Notes: generated from the letters alone by a model not told the origin. Numbered from the stretch's first letter, positions 33,721-46,600 are shown. The stretch: 64,000 nt of DNA from Nematostella vectensis (GCF_932526225.1 NC_064039.1:9504139-9568138); one strand, 5' to 3'. A program made the numbers and translations.

Positions 33721-34644
33721 ATGGCCAACGAATCATCGCAAACAGAGCCGGAGAGAGACCTTTCCGAAGTGATTTCTTCTCTTCTTCTCGGCTTACTGAT
33801 CGTCTCTGAGAATCTTTTCGTGTGCTACATCGTTTATCGTTTCCGTAGGCTGCGGACCTACACGAATGGATTCGTAGCTTCGCTCGCCGTGTCAGATATC
33901 TTGTTCGGCGCAGTCCTCGTTCCTCTGCATGTATTTGTGGAACACTCACCTGTGAATAGCTACCTTATTGCCATTATCCTGATGGTAAACATTGCAAATC
34001 TGTTACTGTGCACGTTCGACAGATATCTAGCCGTGCTCAAACCTTTCCACTACGCCACCCACATGGCTAAGATCTTCCACAAGGTAATCGTGTTGGCATG
34101 GCTCGTTCCGATATTTGTGGGACTACTACCGTTGTTCTGGGATACCGATCCAGCCCGTATGGCTCACACGATCTACTTGTTTTGCACACTCGCCATTGGG
34201 ATCCTCATTCCTTACTTGTTAATTCTATTTGCGTATGTGCGCATTTTCAGGGAGGTCCAAAAACAGGTTCGAAAACTCGCTAAGATCAGCCTCTGCGATC
34301 AGTACGCACCTAGCTTTAAGGAAAAGAAGAAAATGGCGAGTGAGGTTCGGGTCGCGAAAGTGTTTGCTGTTATTGCAGGTATTTTTGTGCTAAGCTGGAT
34401 GCCGTTGGTGTTTATGAACGCTGCTGATGCGCTGCATGTACCACAAGTCATTCCCGAGTCACTCCCTGTCATAGCTTGGTACACGCTGAATTTCAGTTCC
34501 ATGATCAACGCGCCAATTTACGCGTTTTTTAAGTCAGATTTTCGCAGGGCTCTCAAGACGATACTAGTGTGCAAAGGAGGAGGAGGATTTCGATACGAAA
34601 ATGAGAGTACGAATGCAAAACTGGCGGCTACCTCTGCAGTCTAA
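33721..34644 (+). CDS. Intronless class A (rhodopsin-like) G protein-coupled receptor
   Basis: 307 residues in one exon. Seven hydrophobic segments lie near residues 16-38, 48-73, 80-106, 120-139, 149-175, 211-233 and 248-270. Landmarks: E30-N31 in TM1, LAVSD (D59) in TM2, DRY at 100-102, W127 in TM4, P164 in TM5, SWMP (225-228) in TM6 and NAPIY (263-267) in place of NPxxY in TM7. The TM3 start lacks the usual disulfide Cys. The E-N pair in TM1 and the missing TM3 Cys recall the melanocortin/lysophospholipid/adenosine/cannabinoid group, but the ligand cannot be named. The N-terminus is short (NES at 3-5 is a possible glycosylation site) and there is no signal peptide. AATAAA at 34685-34690 is a likely poly(A) signal. 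Confidence 0.9.
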   Translation: MANESSQTEPERDLSEVISSLLLGLLIVSENLFVCYIVYRFRRLRTYTNGFVASLAVSDILFGAVLVPLHVFVEHSPVNSYLIAIILMVNIANLLLCTFDRYLAVLKPFHYATHMAKIFHKVIVLAWLVPIFVGLLPLFWDTDPARMAHTIYLFCTLAIGILIPYLLILFAYVRIFREVQKQVRKLAKISLCDQYAPSFKEKKKMASEVRVAKVFAVIAGIFVLSWMPLVFMNAADALHVPQVIPESLPVIAWYTLNFSSMINAPIYAFFKSDFRRALKTILVCKGGGGFRYENESTNAKLAATSAV

Positions 34645-36787
34645 GGGTTATCGTTATTCCATCGTTATTCCGTGTAAAAATTGCAATAAAAATCATAACC
34701 AATTATTCCTCTCATATGATTTTTTTGTCTTCAAAGACAAAACCACGAACATATTGCGTTTGTCATTGAAACCGCCCTTTAAATATTGGAAAAGTCATCG
34801 CCTATGTTGAAACAAAAAAGAAATACAATTCAATAAGTGTACTATGACAAGTATCACTCAGAAACAATGACATTTAAAAGTAGCTTAGCGTGTATAGAGT
34901 CGGAATGTAAAAACATCTCAGTTTATGCTGGTTGTTTATACAATCCATGAGGCCACATGTTTAGCTTTCTTAGGATAATTGATTTCCCTTAGAGGCGTAT
35001 AGAATCAAGGTAATAAAACTTATCAGGCAAGAGAAAGCACGGAACCAGGATGATAGAAAAATTGACATTATCTCGATAGCATTGTTTTAGAATGAAAATA
35101 CCAAAATGCAATATAAAGTCACTTATAACGATAAAGATATGGAATCCTGCTCGATCCATTCTCGAAATATTTGAGGTCGTGCCATTTCATATTCAAATTA
35201 CTTGGAGTTATTAGGATGTGGGTGCTAGCTCTCAGCAGCACACCATAGGGTTTTGTAAATGATGTATGTGCATTACGGGCCTTGTGTTTTTATCAGAACT
35301 GTGATCATACATTAACCACACAAGAAAAAGTAGTGCTTTTACAAACTGATCCAGTACCTAAAGATTACAAATATAGGAGTTCGGTATTTTTAGCTAATTG
35401 CTTCCTGTATTTTTTGTATGAATCTTAAAATAGTTTTATGTTTGTGGTTACGGTATTCATCAGTTTTTTTATTTTATTTAATGTGGTTTGTATTATTTAG
35501 GTTTACTTTAAAAGGATATATCTTTTTTTCAATTTTTTTTTTCGTATGAATAACGGTCGGGTTAATATTTTATGCAATTTCAATCAACTTTTTCAAAGAA
35601 TCGAAGATAGAGCATAATACTAATTTGTAAAGGTATCTCGGTTACCCACTTTGATAAGCGGAAAGCAAATAGAGCGATTTTCGTTGCTTTAGAAGTACTA
35701 TATCAGGCTTTATAGGATGCACCGCTATTTCTGCAGCACGCTTTTTGCCATTGCAAACAGCTATAGCATGCGAGCTATCGCGTTTCTGTATAGCACTTGC
35801 CTGCATCGTGTCCTTTATTTCGCTCTTTTTCCGTTTTTCCCATGTTAGCATATTGTTCGCCATCTTTCTGGGGTCTGTTTAGTGGGGTGGTTCATCTTTC
35901 TCTACTGTAAGTACTCTTGGAAAGTAGCGACGTGGATTTTCTTGGAAAGCAGCGACGTGGATGTTTTCTAAGTGCTCACAGCAGCCATCACATTCGTTAC
36001 ACAGCACCTTTCAATTACAACACAGCAGGACAAAATAAGAAAACGGACCCTGAGATTAGAATTCCCTCGCAACGTAGAGCAGCGTTCACATTAGGGTTAG
36101 AAGAAACATTTCGCGCGCGCCCACATTTCTTTAATTTTTCCGCGATTTATCACCCAAGGAAACGTTATTGAAGAAACAATGTTTCTGAGCTATATAGTAG
36201 GAACATGCGTGCGTTAAAGATGCTATCCATTTGGTGTTCTGATCTCTATAAAAGGAATTCATCTATTTGCTTTTAAGGAAACTGTATTATGAGACAGATA
36301 CTCAATCGTAAATGTAATTTGAATTTCAAAAGATTGGAAGAACTTGAATTATCAGAAGAGTCAAACTGCTCTCAAGATAAACTAAAAGCTCGGAATGTTC
36401 TGGCAATGGATTTCACGGCACATTAAACTCGATAATATACATGCGCCACTAATATTTCTTGTGTGATCTCAAGGCAAACCCCAAAGACGAAAGCCTTTTT
36501 TCTACGTTTTAGAATAATGAACCTGAACCGTGTTGAACATATCGGAAGCTATTTCCTAACGGACGTAATAAAACTTATGTGGGTTGACCATTAGCAGTGA
36601 GTGAAGGAAACGGGCGATTTCACATTGTGAACATTACAAACCCACACACTGGGAACAATATGCAAAGCCAAAAGAGAGCCTACACAATCCGTAGAAGAGA
36701 TCCTGCACCATCCGGGAAATAATTTATCGCGTGAAATAAGCGTAGAGAAACCAAAGGCGTAACCAGGCGGAAGGGAACTGCTCCATA

Positions 36788-36841
36788 ACCCCCCGCCCCC
36801 CCCCCCCCCCCCCCCCCACCACCACCACCACCACCACCACC
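36788..36841. repeat. Poly-C tract followed by (ACC)n
   Basis: About 30 C with one G, then eight or more ACC triplets. Simple-sequence DNA. Confidence 0.9.
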
Positions 36842-37762
36842 TCTTTCCCTCGCCGCCGCCCTTATTAGCTCCTGAATATATACGGGCCCGAAATTATTTA
36901 AAACAAATAATGATACATACATTGACCAAAGCCAAGAAAATTATGTTTATTCCACGTTCGCCAGGCCCTCGGACCAAGATAACTTGATATTTTTCATTGC
37001 AACGTGGACAAAATAGTGCAAACATCTTTTGGCTCGTTAGCGTTCAGCGATCGCAATGATTAGCGCCAGCGGTAACGTGTGCAGCCCTGACAGACGCTTA
37101 CCAGCCAGAGAAGTGAAAATGCTGACCCGTCATTCCTGTACGGTCTTCCTGTAGGATGGGACTATATTCTTCGATGCAGGCATTTTCTAATTGGTCTTAA
37201 ATACGTGAAGGGTATAGCTAGTCAAGAGAAGAATTTTTCTCTTTAAGGTCATGTCAAGTGTGTGGTTGTTGTTAATGAGGGAGCTCTCGGTGATATATCT
37301 ATGCCCCCTCTCACCCCGATCCTAGCACTGTCGCCAGGATGATAACAGATACTTCTTTTTAGAGATAAAATGTCCATTTTATGGATTAGAAAGGGAAACA
37401 CGCGTAAAATGAGGGACAAAGAAAATTAAGTTTAATTAAGTTGGTTGTTGTTTCTTATGTTAATTCAGGGATTGATCCACTTAATCAAGATGAATGTTTG
37501 CCCCAGTAAAAGTTGTCTCAGTTCAAAAAAGAGGATCCCTCTAGATTCTAGATCCAAAAGGGTAGTGCCTATCAATACGCCATATGCTCTAAGGTCAGGG
37601 AGTTGTAGTCGCCACGTTGAAGCGGGTCGCACAGACCGCTTTTCTAAATTTGCTTCCGTTAAATACGCTAAATATGTGTTGTGAATTATATTGTAGTAAT
37701 CGCTGACTCTACCGGCAATTCAGTCTGTTCATGTACTGCAATCGGTTGAATTAAACAAACAT

Positions 37763-37779
37763 TTATTATTATTATTATT

Positions 37780-37844
<65 letters not shown>

Positions 37845-37892
37845 TATTATTATTACTATTATTATTATTACTATTATTATTATTATCATTAC
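37763..37892. repeat. (ATT)n/(ATC)n microsatellite
   Basis: ATT triplets, a central run of about 20 ATC triplets, then ATT/ACT triplets. The sequence just before it (aattaaacaaacatttatt) resembles the 3' tail of some CR1/L2-type LINEs, so the tract could be an expanded LINE tail; that part is weak inference. Confidence 0.85.
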
Positions 37893-38177
37893 ATATTCTC
37901 CAACTGAAAAAAGGCACCGCTATCACGTCAAGCGACAGGCTGTCGTCTACCACTCAATACTCAGCTAAAAAGTACCCCAACAATATGATTTTTAATCTTT
38001 ACGGGGAAATCCCGGCTATACCTCCAGTGAGATATTATCCATGTTTTTTCGGAGGCTGGGAAATTTTTCGCTTTTAGGTAGGAATCTAAAAAAGGACCTA
38101 TTTGTATTACTTCGCTTGTGCTTCTTGGGGACCGTACCCTGGGTCAGCCATCATAACACATGCTTAATAAAATATTG

Positions 38178-38201
38178 TTTTATTCAATAAAAATATTTTA
38201 T
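38178..38201 (-). terminator. Candidate poly(A) signals of the TRP gene
   Basis: Two AATAAA motifs on the minus strand (plus tttatt at 38178-38183 and 38196-38201), 60-85 bases past the stop codon, inside a small AT-rich palindromic stretch. Confidence 0.45.
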
Positions 38202-38262
38202 TCCATCCCAAGTGAAGATAACCATTGACATAAGGAGCTGTGATTGATGATTGGGCACCTGA

Positions 38263-41200
38263 TCATAAGTCTTCAACAGTATCGTCCCAAGCTGCCTTCT
38301 TGTTCGTGTTTGACAGAAACTCAGTTCTATTGTCGCCTTCTGTCCCTGGCCCTTCGTGTTCTTCTTCCTCATTTTGCCTTCCATTATTCCCTCTATCCGC
38401 CGTGATGGCATTCACCATCTCATAAACATTCTCGAGCTGATCCAATCTCTCACTCATTGCCTTCAGCATGGCTGTGTTGGACTCTTGGACACTTCTAATA
38501 TCCTTTAGACTTTTCAGAACAGAATTTGTAAACTCTTCTGGGTCTTTGACTTCTTTCTGAAGAAGTCTATTAACAGAAAGCTGCATTTCAGCCTGCGCTT
38601 GACGAACAAACTCAAGATGATCAACGACTTTTTCAAAGTCAGATTTCTTCTTGGAGCCAACTTTCTTTCCACCGAAACGATCCCTGATGATACCAAACAT
38701 CAAGGATAGCTTTTCCTCCTGTTTCTGCTCCCGATCTTCGTCAGTGTCAATCTTTTGGTAATCACACTCAAGCGGGCAACACTCAACTCGTAGTAGGTAT
38801 CTGTACTGTCGAATTGAATTCTTAGATGCGAACGTCTCAAGGGACTGCATGAGTGCTGCGCGCTCTATGGTCGCTACGGCCAGCGCGTTGTCAAAAACCT
38901 GCTGAAAGGTATTAGTCAACAGTGCAATGTACAGGTTCATAAGAACCACTGAGCTGATAAGTAAATATGAGCCAACAAGCAAGCGAGACACTATCGGGGA
39001 TGCACGCGACAAAGCGGTAAACTGGAAGTCTAAAAGTAAGCTAATCTGGGACACTGTATAAATGAGTTTACCTACATCACTATACTCTTCGATAGGGTGG
39101 TCCGATTGGCCACCAAATATCATCCAAAAGGCAGCGGCGTATGGAATAAAGAACATCGCGAAAAGGAAGAGCCACTTGGCGGATTCCTTAATAATTGGAT
39201 CCAGCATGACAACAAATGGACCTTGATTAGGGAAGGGCCGTGCGTACTTTAGTAGTCTTATCCACAATACGATCACACTAAACGCCATCACGCTAATAAA
39301 CGCATTGTTGAAGACTTCGCTCTTGAGAACTGTGTTGGTGTAGTGCACACAGAACACAAGTACAACCATCACGTATGCAACCCAGTCAAAGTAGTTCCAC
39401 TTGTCCTTAAAGTACCTCTTCCCCACACGTCTAGTTCGCCTGATCTCCTGTTCAATGTGTAGAGTCTCTTGTGGGTGCTTAGGATGGCAGAATTCCAGGT
39501 CTCGGCGGAGCTCCTCGATCCGCTTACTCTTCCAGAGATTCGTGGTCTTCCTCGAGCTATAAATCTCCGTAATTTCCTTCCTGATCTCATTCCCAATGAG
39601 CAACAGAATAAAGACCTCCAGTACAACCCTCCACCACGTTTTGGTAATGTTACTGTAGTACTGCGTAATGTCACTTGGGTAGGTAACAGCTAAAATGGTG
39701 TACAAGAGCGTCAAAAGGGCGTTTGGGATGATCTCTAGCCATGCCTGCTTGCGTCCAAACCTTATCCATTTGACGTCGATCAATTTCTGGAATACTGGGT
39801 GCATAACAAGTTCATGGTACCCGCCCTCAACTACTGCTGAGAGTGCGGTCTGCGCGTGCGTACTCGCGGCATCCTTGTCTTTGCTCTCTGGGGTGGTGCG
39901 GTCGAGATAATTGATGTAGAAGTAGTGTTTTCGGCGAGATCGATCGATGTAATGAAAGTAGTCCAACGCTTTCAGGGCCTAGTAGATCAAGTGCACATTT
40001 TTATTGGCAAATATGATGTGGATGTGCCATGCTTTATGTGATACACAGTAGCAATTATCAATGTTTAAAAAAAAAAAGAAAAAATGGCACTAATGTATTT
40101 TTATTCGAAATGATTAGGTAGATTACTATGTAAGCATGATTGCAATCTGAAGATGGTACCACGGACCAGCCTCCCAAACTTTAACGTCTCCAATACAGAA
40201 CGGGCAACCTCACAGTCGAATTAGTTGTTGCGCGACCTCGGCAAATCCAAAATCCTTGTCTCGTTTGGGAATAACGCGTAGTCATTCAACCTTCTGAACC
40301 AATAGATGGCTTTTTTGTTTTCACTGTCGCGATATTAACTACACATTTGACTACACACGAAAAGGGAATTGATTGGTCACGTGGTATGGTTGACTCCGCG
40401 CTATTCCCAGACGAGAAATGGATTTGAATTCTCGGCGGTCGCGCAACAACGAATTTGGCCATAATAAAATAAAAGCATGTGATAGGCTTTGGTATTGTAG
40501 TCTGATACAGTACGTACCACGTTTGGCATTTTTTGGATTAGTGACGTCATGGTCTGGTGACCACTGCTGTCTTGAGAGACGGGAGAAGCCCCCTCTTCCA
40601 GCAAGACTCGCGCCGTCTCTTCGCTATTGTACTCGGCCGCAATCTGTAAATTTTAATAGCAAATATTGAAGGACTAACATGCCCGCAGCCAGGATTTCCT
40701 CTTAGTTAGCTCGCCCTAGCTCGCAGTAGTACTGATTCTTCTTCATTAAAACGGACCCTCCAGTCAAGTGGGGGGTAATAACGAACCCCCTTCCCCTGGT
40801 TACTGGACAGAATAAGATTGAGTGTAAAAATGAGCCGGTCGGTGGCCGCAAGTTTGCCCAGTCGGCATGCCAGCTAGCAAGCCAATCATCTGTATCTGTC
40901 TCTATCTTTCTGACAGCCTTGCTATCCGCCCCCTGTCTATCTCTCTGTACGTCTGCCTTTCCGTCAGAGATGAGTTCACTGAATTGGTTAATCCATTTGA
41001 CTGGATGCGCTATTATCCGTACTTAAAGATAAAAAACCGTGTCCTAACACCATCCCGACAAGTTTGGTTGATGCTAGCCTCGGCTACTATCAGTCAGCTC
41101 TACTTCGGATTCAAAATGGTGGAAGCTCTTGAAGCCCAAGGCCGCGCAGGCTAGAGGCGCCTGCGAACGAGGCTTGGTTGATGCAATAACGACTCACCAG

Positions 41201-42730
41201 TAGCGGGGTGCGGTTCTTGTAATCTTGCTGCTCTATGTCTGCGCCGCTAGCGAGCAGTATCTTGGCACATCTTTTCGCGTCTACGCGCGCTATGTAGTGC
41301 AATGCTGTCTGATCCTCCGTCACGGTTGCAGCGTTCACGTCGGCACCGCTGTCTAGTAGATACTGCACCATCTCAGGGTAGTCCGCGATACAGGCTGAAT
41401 GGAGTGGACAGCGGCCATACACATCAGGGGCGTTGATATTCGCACCTGTTTTATGAATCCGTTTTAAGCAAGTGTTACAACAACAAAGGGTTGGATGACC
41501 ATTATTTTTTTTAAAGGGGTGTAAGTGAGATACAAAACTAAAGGCAACTCTTCAAGGAATCACCAATCGGGTTTAAAAAGCAGAATGCCGTTTTCGATTA
41601 ATTGAAAAGTCAACTGTAGTGAAAACTTTTTAGGGCCCTTCTTAGATCATTAAACATCACTCATGCGACTATTGGAATAGGAAATTATGCCTGGTGCACA
41701 CTAGCGACATAAAGACATGGGCGCGCGCACTCTTATCTTCGTATGTTCAAGTGTGAATTGTTCCTTCGACGTTTTGACATAAGCCCGACATCACGACATG
41801 GACATAACAACATAATGCCATTATGTCCAAGTCGTTATGTCGGGCTAAACAGAGTGCGCGCGCCATGTCGTTATGTCACTAGTGTGCACCAGGCATAAGC
41901 AAGATTTGTGATAAGGTAAGCACCTCAGCTAGACGATCATCCCTTACTTTAGTTTTTTTCCCTGTACTATGTATCATGAATTGATATGATTTGGCCAAAA
42001 CACAGACCGGAATGACCTACTAAAAGAGCCGGTTTGTTTGTTTAACGTTCACTTAGCTCTTTAGCGTGTTCGTGTCATACGAACAAAGAAAGAACAGAGC
42101 GAGCAGTAGGCTCTGCTAGTAGGTTACCGAGATGATACCTTTTTGGATGAGGAATCTCGCTGTATCTACTCCCCAGCTCCGTGCAGCCTCATGTAGTATG
42201 GTCTGCCCATGTTTATCTCTGGTATTTACATCAGCTCCCTTGTCCAACAGCGACTGCAAATACTCGAAATTCACTTTGTCACACAGATCAATTGAGCTAG
42301 ACAACTTGGCAAAGTAAACCAATAGAGCTTTGTTTGCCGATTTGGTTATTTCATCTTTGCTTTTAAGCTTTGGATCTTGTAAAGTTGTTTGGCTGTCCTT
42401 GCCAGATGCTGTGGTTTCTTGTGAGGAACCGGGCTCTTCCTCTTCGTCTGAGTCGTTATTTTCTAAAACGGAATACGTTTGCACTCTCGGTCCTTGAAAG
42501 TCATTATCGCTTGACAACAAAGATGGAACGTCTTTAAAACTGGATCTCCGTTTAAGTACTAAACTTGGTATGCTAGATTCGCTTTTTGATAAAGAGTTTA
42601 TACCCTGTGCATCGCTTGCTTCGCTTTTTCGTCGTCCATTTGATCTTCTTTGCTTGGGTGACGGCGGCCGGAGTTTGCTACGGTCGCCAGGGGCTATTTT
42701 GGGTCTCACCTTTCTCCTTCGGTTATCCAT
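38263..42730 (-). CDS. Ankyrin-repeat TRP-family cation channel
   Basis: Exons (minus): 42139-42730, 41198-41445, 40518-40643, 38263-39978; 2682 nt, 893 residues, phases consistent. The N-terminus (1-140) is basic and Ser-rich. About five ankyrin repeats span residues ~165-320 (GADVNTRDKHGQTILHEAA, GANINAPDVYGRCPLHSAC, GADVNAATVTEDQTALHY, GADIEQQDYKNRTPLLIAA, GASPVSQDSSGHQ). The channel domain follows: S1 ~402-422, S2 ~437-452, S3 ~517-535, S4 ~545-565, S5 ~585-612, pore near IFGGQ (609-613), S6 ~650-680. A coiled-coil-prone, acidic tail follows. Six helices plus pore after ankyrin repeats define a TRP channel. The ALKALDYFHYIDRSRRKHYF linker recalls TRPA-like proteins, but few repeats recall TRPV-like ones; subfamily unresolved. 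The start is the first ATG (MDNRRRK). It is head-to-head with the phosphatase gene. Confidence 0.88.
40678..40806. repeat. Interspersed repeat shared with 51284-51455
   Basis: Blocks cagccaggattt, agctcgccctagct, actgattcttcttcattaa and ccagtcaagtggggg occur in the same order as gtcaggattttg, agcttgccctagctt, caatttttcttcattag and ccagtggggtggggg at 51284-51455. It lies in a TRP intron. Confidence 0.55.
41685..41898. mobile_element. MITE with ~45-bp terminal inverted repeats (TRP intron 1)
   Basis: The left end is ttatgcctggtgcacactag, then cgacataa and acatgg-gcgcgcgcactc. The right end in reverse complement is ttatgcctggtgcacactag, then tgacataacgacatgg and cgcgcgcactc. The inner part also folds (cccgacat ... 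cgttatgtcggg). Total ~214 bp, no coding capacity. Flanking TA/TTA could be the target duplication. Confidence 0.8.
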
Positions 42731-43618
42731 TGTAATCTTAGTGAAGATAAAGTAAAGGGATTTCGTAATTGTGGAGGATTTTCGTAATCTTGAAGGATTT
42801 TTGAAATGGTTCACGATTGGCCCAGGACATTAACTGACCCTGTTTCATTTTATCCCGCATTTTCGATGCGAATCATCGCCACTGGATATCAAGTTTGTTC
42901 TTTGTCCATATATGGATAGCCATTTGTATACGATGTTTATGCCCAAATCAAAACAAGTAAAGTGTAGCAAGCGTATTATGTTGTCATGGTTACCATAAAT
43001 TGGCAGAGCGACTAGCTGTATGCATAAGTATACACGCAAGCGAGCCCAATAATTCCGATCCATTATCTGGTTATCTTTTCCTTGGATTTATTATTTTTTT
43101 TAGAATTGTTCAATCAAAGTCTCTCCCCAAAGAAGAGGACTTGTAAATGAGACAGATAAAACCCAAGCCGTCGAGTATTGTGGGAATGCTGTGGTGAAGT
43201 TGTCCGCGCTGGAACTAGACTCTTGAACCCAAAGCATCATGGGTTAAAAATCTATTTTGCTGACATAACGGACAGTGCTGAATAACGTATGCGCATGCGC
43301 GTGCTCTGGCGAAAAGAAGCCCAATCGTAGTGTTGAATCGTTCGAGTAAAGGTACGAAAGGCTGACTTCAGTCGCTGATTTGACTAACTGTACAGCATTT
43401 TAATGCCATACTGTACAAAAGATGACAGATTTGTGTGATAATGAGGGAGTCATAAAGAAAATTATAGCCTTAGGTTTGGTCTAGTTTTCTTAGCATTCGC
43501 CAAAATGTGACAGTTCGCCGGTAAAAAGCCGCCATTTTCAGAACAAAAAGGCTGGTTTAACCGCGCGGTACTGGAACTAGTCTTGCGTTTTTCAGCACTG
43601 GCGACAAGACGCACACAA
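42731..43618. promoter_or_regulatory. Divergent intergenic region, TRP channel / purple acid phosphatase
   Basis: 888 bp between the two start codons. It holds the palindrome tgcgcatgcgcg at 43290-43301, which matches the NRF1 consensus (YGCGCAYGCGCR). No other clear element was seen. Confidence 0.45.
43290..43301. promoter_or_regulatory. NRF1-like palindrome
   Basis: tgcgcatgcgcg agrees with the NRF1 binding consensus. It is about 330 bp upstream of the phosphatase start and 560 bp upstream of the TRP start. Confidence 0.4.
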
Positions 43619-46600
43619 ATGACAACAATGGCGCCGAAGCCGTTCTTTATCGTCATTTATTTGGCGATGTTAATCTTTTCCTTGACGAAATCCAAGCCAT
43701 ACCATCCAATGCCTACATACTTTGGTAGATTTCACCCAAATGGTAGTATTGTAGACCAAAGAAACCCTCTAACAAGACTGAACTTCACCGGAAATCCCGA
43801 AGGACTTCGAGTGACGCAGTCGAATGCTGTGTTAAAAGTTGAACCACCCGTTGCTAGTAACGGGGGAGGAGTATATATAACTTGGTCGGGCGTTAGTGGA
43901 GCAACGGACAGAGACGTTATTGGTATCTACTGTCCTGAGACTAACAAAGCGACGGATTATTTGGATTACGTCTGGGTGAAAAATTACCCTACGTACAAGC
44001 AAGGTCATGGCGAGTTCTCGGTCGAGTTGTACAACCTCAGGTCGAATTGCGAGTTCCGGTACTACACGTTTAGGCCATTTGAGGAGCTTGTGGCAAGAAG
44101 TAATCTATTGAGGTTTGAAGGTGGACCAGAGGCACCTTTACATGGCCACTTGGCACTTACTACCACACAGCTCAATGCCACATCGACTGAGATGAGAGTC
44201 ATGTGGGTTTCCGGGGCTAGTAAGTAAATATTGAGTAATTAATTAAACATACACACACAGAGAAATAAATATGCACATGGTTGAAATGGTTTATTTTATG
44301 TCTCAGTAAATATTTCCGCTGATAAAAGAGCTAAACAAAATTGAGAGCACAGATTCAGTGATATGGCCAACCTTTCCTTAGTATGGGGAGAGAAGTCATA
44401 TATTCCGTTACGAAACCCCCCCAAAATCGTATATTACACATAAATATGACAACAACAAGGCATGTTCTAAGTTTTAAGGCAATTTTATTGGCAATGTTTC
44501 ACAAAAAATCGCGACTCCAATCCACTCGTTTTAACTCTGAAAATAACAGCAGATTCCAAGCTATGAACAAGCTTCAAAACCATTGCCTGGGCTACCTGTG
44601 ATATGGCAAAGGACAAAAAAAGAGCACTTCTATATCCAGACTATTGTAAAATATTGTAAAAAATTTTGGTGGTAATCAGTATCATTATATCAAGTATCAC
44701 TAATTGAGGTTCCACTAAAGCTAGTTTCAAACAAGGAGACAGTAAGTCACACAGACATGGCATAGACATAGGCAGACAGACAGAAAAAAATAGCTGAATT
44801 TGACAAATTCTTATACAGTAGATACTGCAAGTTCAGAGAAGACAGATGAAAAATTATGAGAAATTGGCTACATGTAAAATGACAAACAACATACTTCCAT
44901 AGGGTGAAGTAGTGGGCTGTTTGTAGAAATCAAACAAGTACCGTCAAATCCCATTTTCTCTTTAAACTACAACTTGCTTGAACTTATTACTGGTTATTGA
45001 TGCCTAACACTTTTCCTACAGATGTCACTCCAGTAGTTCATTACTCCCTGGCTAAAGGTGGCCCTCTGATGACCACCAAAGGTACGACCAAGACTTATAA
45101 AGCGAGCGATATGTGTGGAGAACCTGCCAGTGGCAGCCAGTTCATGGACCCAGGTTTCATTCATGATGTGCTTCTGACTGACCTGAAGCCATCATCTCTC
45201 TACTATTACCAATATGGGACTGATTTGGTAAGAATCGTTTTATTACTTCTTTTGCAAGCTTTATTTAGTTTAGCTGTTGTGCCTAATATTCTCAAATGGC
45301 AAGAAAGGTTTATGCACCATTTTCGAATGATTTACTGCCAGTTTCTACAACACTTGCAGGTAATCTCGCTTTCTGTTTGGCTGTTAGCTATAGTAAATCA
45401 GAGGACATACCACGGGATTCATCATTCACACAATCCTTGCAGGTTCACTTGAAGTGAAAGAGATGAAAAACCTTGATTCAAATTCGAGAGATTTGGTTCT
45501 CAATCTTTTCTAGTAATTAGTAAATGTATTTTCCACCCTTACAAAAGGGCACTAAAAATAACGAAGGGTTTTTAAGCTAAAGTTTTCTATTTTCATTCAT
45601 CTGCGCGGGCTGCAAACACCGGCGCTACGTGCCTGGTGACTACACAACAGTTTGATCATGAGATACATACCACAGAAAACAATGGAAAATTTTTCATTTT
45701 AATGTTTTGCAAGGTCTTGCCAGCAATTTCCAATGACTAAATCCTGAACTGCCCTCTGGCTTCTGTTGTCCCTTGGAGTGTTTTCATTGGCCAGTACTCA
45801 AAAGTTTCCCAATCACACCACCTTTCCTCAAGGGGCTTATTGATACTTTAAAACACTCATCAATATTCAATAGGCATGTTGACCGATCTGATGTCGTTCT
45901 TCGGACATGTGAATAGGCTTTATACCTAGCAATACACCCAACAAACCTAAAGCACGGGAAGGGAATTGAAATCGTCTCCAGGGAAATATTGGGGTACAAT
46001 AGAAAAACAATGACAGACTAACGAACATGAAACATTATATAAAGCTATCATGACTTCATGAAGGATTATATAAAACCCTCATGATGTAATGAAGCTTTAT
46101 ATAATGTAACATCCAGCAGATTTGGCAAATAAACAACAACATACGTAACATCACAAACAGTAAACTACTTTATTCCTAGTAAATAGCATATCTTACCATC
46201 TACTTTATGGTATGTTTTAGACACACTCTCCTAAACAGACTCCATAGACAAACAGTGTTCAAAAATGACAAAAATGAAAGTTCAACTATTATCCCGAGGG
46301 GGGGGGGGGGGGGGGGCATAAGGATTTTGATAAAATGGAAAGATAAAAATAGTTGTGACCCCCTTCAAGTAACAAAATTTTTCATGCCCCCTTTAACAGT
46401 TCCCCCATATTTTTGGTGCCCCCCACCCCAAAACCGAAGAAAGAAGGAGCAAAGGAAGGAACGGCAATGGCAATGTCTAAGGAACGCCAGCAAGAGATTA
46501 GCTACAAGCTGGACAAAAAGTGGAGGGAAAGGAATTGGATGAAACATTAATTCAGAAAAAGTGAAGGCACTCAATTTCTCAAAGATGCGACTAACTCCAG

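Larger units (their letters stand above)
34645..38262. other. Gene-poor region between GPCR and TRP channel
   Basis: No exon with splice sites or family similarity found. It contains a small direct duplication (ggaaagyagcgacgtggat, 35918 and 35945) and two microsatellites. The short open frames have random composition. Confidence 0.6.

Noticed and set aside
33641-33949. Antisense open frame across the GPCR start
   Set aside because: Shadow of the GPCR coding sequence; no ATG-led or recognisable protein.
36680-36922. Gly-rich antisense frame
   Set aside because: Translation of the poly-C/(ACC)n tract.
37686-37953. Open frames of Met/Ile and Asp/Asn runs
   Set aside because: Translation of the ATT/ATC microsatellite.
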